DNA from: Zeus faber
Lineage: Eukaryota; Chordata; Actinopteri; Zeiformes; Zeidae
Reading direction: 5' to 3'
Assembly (NCBI GenBank): GCA_960531495.1
Contig: OY482862.1
Location: 5,068,409-5,132,408, forward strand
DNA length: 64,000 nucleotides
Position numbers and translations under genes: made by a program. The notes under the pieces were generated by a model. It had not been told where the DNA came from. It saw nothing but the letters and a program-made list of their open reading frames with translations, and did no database searches. Below are positions 60,397-64,000 of this stretch, piece after piece (position 1 is the first letter of the stretch; each line of letters begins with the position of its first letter).

Positions 60397-63248
60397 AGGG
60401 GGGCCTTCAAGACACAGGAGCTAAAAGTGCTCGTTTCAGCGGAGGCTGAATTAAGGGGCTGCGTAAAGGGCCGGTATGAGATAAATAATGTCTTTTTTGA
60501 ACTGTGAGTCATGCAAAGCGACTCCTGGGAGTCCAAGAACAAGAGCAAAATAAGCATAAAGGTCCCCCTTAGGTTCCCAGATAGATCATTTTTGTGTCCC
60601 AGCAACCCGATTCCTCAATAAATAATAACTTCTGAATTAGCGGCTAACGGCCAAGGATGTTATTTACAAGTTCCATTTCAAACGAGTTAACTAAGAAGCA
60701 GTTAGGCAGAGCCACTCTTCTCAACTGCTTCTGCTTGACACTCTACTACGTCACAGACGTGCTGTTACCAAGACACTGTTTCAACACCTGCCGTAAAAGC
60801 TGACCCTGCCGCCATGCGGAACGTAAGGACCTCCACAAAACACTGCTGTAGTGCATCGTGTGGTTGGAAGGATCCAAGCGACACCACATGAGTCCATCAT
60901 CGGCCCAACTAGGACCAAGGCAACACAGTGACTAGTAAACCCCAGAAAAGCTCTCTGTTACTTTGTCTGATTGAGACTTGGTGTCGGATAGGTTTTAAAG
61001 CTTTAGATTACAACTTAGAAACGTCATTTTGTGTTTCGTTTCATTCATCCGATCACACGTTCACTCCATCTCTGCCACCTTTTCATCTATTGTTTTATTG
61101 ATTTTCAATTATCTGCATCCTTTATTTACAATTCTTTAAAATTTTGAATTGTATTGCCCGACATTTGTACATGTTTAAATGTTTCAATTATTTTGAAGAT
61201 CGTTGTTTGAGATATTTCGCTTCAAGTAGGGAATAGTGGTATCGAGAGAAATTTACTCCTAGATTATGAAACTATTTAATTATGCTTAATGATCGATTTG
61301 CTGAAAGTAAATTTCATTAGGTCCCCCAGAAAAAGCGGGTGGTGCCCATGAGCGAGTACAATTATTAAATTATTAAAAGTAGGTCAACATGCTAAAGTGT
61401 TGTCTACGTTATTTAAAAATATTCTCCGGCCAAACATCAACCGAAAAATATTTTATATCATATCAAGAGAATTCATGTTATTTAAAAGTCAGTGTCAGAT
61501 CTTTCTTTCAGGTCGTGTTTTATTGCATCGGAGTGAGAGAACTGAGCCAAACCATCATGTGAGGGAACCGTGAGACGGACACCTCGGAAACGGCTACGAC
61601 TGCAAAGATTTAGATGAAGCGCGGTAGCACGTGCCAGGTCATTCCTGGTGACAATGAACCGTATAATTCATGCTTAAATCAACACAGGACAATTTTTACA
61701 CTGAGATTAACAGCACGGGCAATTCCAGAGGTTTTCCCCCGTGCGATCAATCCACATTATATTACAGCCTTCCCCCTGTGCCACTGCCCGGGGGAAAACA
61801 GCACATTTCCCATTCTTTCTCATATGAGAAAGTGACACTCTGTTTCTCTGATGTTAGCGGTTTATATTCAGCCCATGATGCCTCTCTCTTTGACCACTAG
61901 GGAAATTAATAAATGATTAAAGTCTAGGAGAGTCGGGGGAAGAATGGAATTGGGGGAGATGGTTTGCATTGCTGCTGTGCTTAGAGTCGTGGTTCTCTCC
62001 TGGCACAGAGAGGTCTGGAACATGTTTGGTGACAAGTGTCCCGACTGTTGAAAGGACGCTGTGTTGCAGCCATAGCGTCCTTTCACACTGATTCCGATTG
62101 CTGCCCCCGTTTCTTCTGACTCGTGATGAAAAGTTGGAGATTTGGCCCTTTACGAGTGACTCTGTGAAAATAAATGTTAAATCTTTCACAGGCGTCCCGA
62201 TGCGTGCCATCGTGGGCATCCCAATCGCGAGCACACAGAGTTCCTCATGAATATGCATATCTATCCCAGAAAGTCCACTTCACCTCGATGCCCTCTCATG
62301 CTTAAACCCCCCCCCAAAAAAAAAAAAACCTGCCTGAAAAAAAAAAGGGGGGGGCATGGACATCAAGGGGCAAAGAGGCAGGTGCTCTCCCCCCTCCCAC
62401 CGCATGTGCCTGGACGAAAGGGGTCATAGCTCAAGCGGTTGACAGGTGGAGCTGACTAGATTTCTAAGATGTAAATGCAGATTTCTATAAATGCAGATGT
62501 ATTACGGCAAAACATGGAGAACATTTGGAAAAATGCATTTTAGACCTGTTGCAACCGAACATTTCGAAATCATCAGAAAAATACAAATTTAACAAAACAA
62601 ACTTTCTCTCAACTGTTTTGAACTCTGCTACGAACGGGATCAGAGTATTTTTTTTCAGTTACTTATTTATATAATAACCTGAGAAGTCTCCCTATGATAA
62701 TGTGATTAGATTTTGTGATAATTTCTCTTGTGGCGTCGCGGTTAGCGGCACACCAGTATATTGGCTGCTTGCGTAGTGGAGGTGCCATCTCCGCTGCACT
62801 GGAAATGAAGTGGGTGACGGAATAGGTGTTTAAAAAGAACCGGATCAGTGGAGAGCAATGTAGTTTCAAAAATCGTTTGGTCGAAACGCCCAGCCATGAT
62901 TAGTTTTTAATTTGTTTTTTTTTGTCACAGAGAAATCCACAGGCAATCTTGGTCCCCTACCGAGGTTAGAAAAGATTTGACTTTTATAATTGGGATAAAT
63001 GACTCTTTATCGTTCCTTCAGGGAAAATTTAAATTTACCCCAGGAAAATAAAAATATCTATATATTAACTACAAAGATTTGGCAGATGATTAATATACTA
63101 ATATAACTGACTAGCAGCCAGAAACTAACAAATTAGAATACCATGAATTATTATATAATAGAAGTATTGTTGTAGTAATGCATCTCAACTGAAACCTTTA
63201 CCACAGCTGGCTCACTCTTTGGCACAAATTTTGCAGATGTTGCTTTAA
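60397..63248. other. Mostly unique DNA
   Basis: No gene or element is recognised. 62307-62353 has poly-A and poly-G runs. 61500-62260 is free of low complexity and could be conserved non-coding sequence. Confidence 0.4.
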
Positions 63249-63640
63249 TCGTCACACAGCACACCACAACACATGCATTCATAGCAACCAACACATGCTT
63301 TGGATGGGGGCCAGTGAAATGGCTCCTCTGCATTTGACCCCTCCTGGCTTGTCCTTCCTCTGGGGGGGGACAGAATACAATGAAATGCCTGGGGACCTGG
63401 TTCCATATATCCATTGCTGGTCAGATGATGAGCATGTTTTTGGTGGGGTTCCTTTGTGATGTTACATGGAAGAAACCCCATGTTACCATGGGGAGAAGAT
63501 GCAAACTCCACACAGATAGGCCCTTAATTAGGGAGATAACCTGCTGGAGCAAGGTGCCAACAGCACCCCAGGTGGGAATTGAACCGAAGACCTTCTTGCA
63601 GGGAGGCAGCAGTGGAATGCACTGTGCCACCGTGCCCACG
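63249..63640 (-). mobile_element. tRNA-derived SINE (copy 3), minus strand
   Basis: This is the longest copy of the SINE in the window. The tRNA-like head is at the right: the minus strand reads GTGGCACAGTGCATTCC, then AAGAAGGTCTTCGGTTCAAT and TCCCACCTGG. The body with CTGTGTGGAGTTTGCATCTT follows, and the tail end is near 63249. The B-box is recognisable, the A-box poor. It is decayed and non-coding. Confidence 0.82.
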
Positions 63641-64000
63641 GCAGCCGCAAAGAGAGAGTGAAACAGTCGGGCCGCATTCTGCTGAATGAGTTTGTTGCTT
63701 TGTGGCGGAGGTTCCCTTTAAATCAGAGTTCTGAAGATTGAGAGCTGCTCGGCCAGTGCCATCTCCTGCTCCCGCTGGAGGGCGAGGATTGCAATAGGGA
63801 TGAACACCCTAACAAGCCGTTCAACGATTGTCAGATCTGCGTAGTAATGCAAGACTTGCGAACGATAATTTCATAACGAACAAATCTTTTAAATTAATCA
63901 GGAGTCGGGAGTCACTCCGGCAAAAGAGTCATTTGTGACTTTGTAGCTGCAGCCAGGCACACAGGCTGAACCAAGACTCAACTCTTAAGCAAAAAGAGCT
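63641..64000. other. DNA with a shared GGAGTCACTC word
   Basis: 63900-63925 shares GGGAGTCACTC followed by CGGCAAAA with 23657-23680, and a nearby GAACAAATCTTT word is also shared. Both probably belong to one dispersed repeat that I cannot name. Confidence 0.5.

Overview
This window looks like transposon-rich, gene-poor DNA from a ray-finned (teleost) fish. Nothing supports a bacterial or archaeal origin: there are no operons, no ribosome-binding-site-led gene runs and no CRISPR array. Simple repeats are dense, including (CA)n, (TA)n, (CTAT)n, (GAA)n, (ATT)n and (ATTAA)n. The mobile elements are the mix expected of teleosts: Tc1-like transposons of a fish type, Tol2-like hAT ends, LINEs of the L2/CR1 superfamily, DIRS, Ty3/gypsy and ERV fossils, and a tRNA-derived SINE. 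I found no host protein-coding gene that I can defend. Most longer open frames are microsatellite translations or pieces of mobile elements.

Layout. 1-9.1 kb is mostly unique AT-rich DNA with several microsatellites, a weak LTR-like stretch (637-950) and a fragment of a dispersed repeat (4.5-5.05 kb). 9.2-12.1 kb holds a minus-strand Ty3/gypsy fossil with a LINE tail inserted in it (7-bp target duplication), followed by a clean solo LTR with a 5-bp duplication. 13.8-17.3 kb holds two copies of an unclassified inverted-repeat DNA element, one a fold-back form and one carrying a short acidic open frame, with a Tc1-like remnant between them. 18.07-19.41 kb is a DIRS-like fossil. 20.2-23.1 kb is a large 5'-truncated LINE whose reverse-transcriptase frame is interrupted only twice. 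25.3-27.1 kb is an endogenous-retrovirus-like fossil, and 28.2-31.4 kb is a second Ty3/gypsy fossil with a 5' LTR, primer site, gag-like, protease-like and integrase-tail parts.

31.7-38.9 kb appears to be a single hAT-type insertion. Its CAGAGGTGGG ends face each other and are flanked by near-identical 8-bp duplications. Later LINEs from two families are nested inside it. 39.9-41.6 kb is a DNA element with roughly 240-bp inverted ends and an internal tandem repeat; partial relatives lie at 4.5 kb and at 53.9-55.7 kb, the latter split by a Tc1-like transposon. 44.9-45.5 kb holds a SINE copy next to a tRNA-Asn-like and a tRNA-Glu-like sequence in tandem on the minus strand. 47.07-47.62 kb is a Tol2-like MITE with an 8-bp duplication. 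From 47.6 kb to the end the sequence is largely unique apart from microsatellites, Tc1 pieces, a 101-bp near-perfect palindrome (57.7 kb) and another SINE copy (63.2 kb).

The window reads as a history of nested insertions rather than a set of cooperating genes. I found no convincing new multi-gene system. The best leads are the nested hAT block, the unclassified inverted-repeat families, the tRNA pair and the palindromes. Coordinates of element edges are by eye, to within a few to tens of bases unless a target duplication fixes them.
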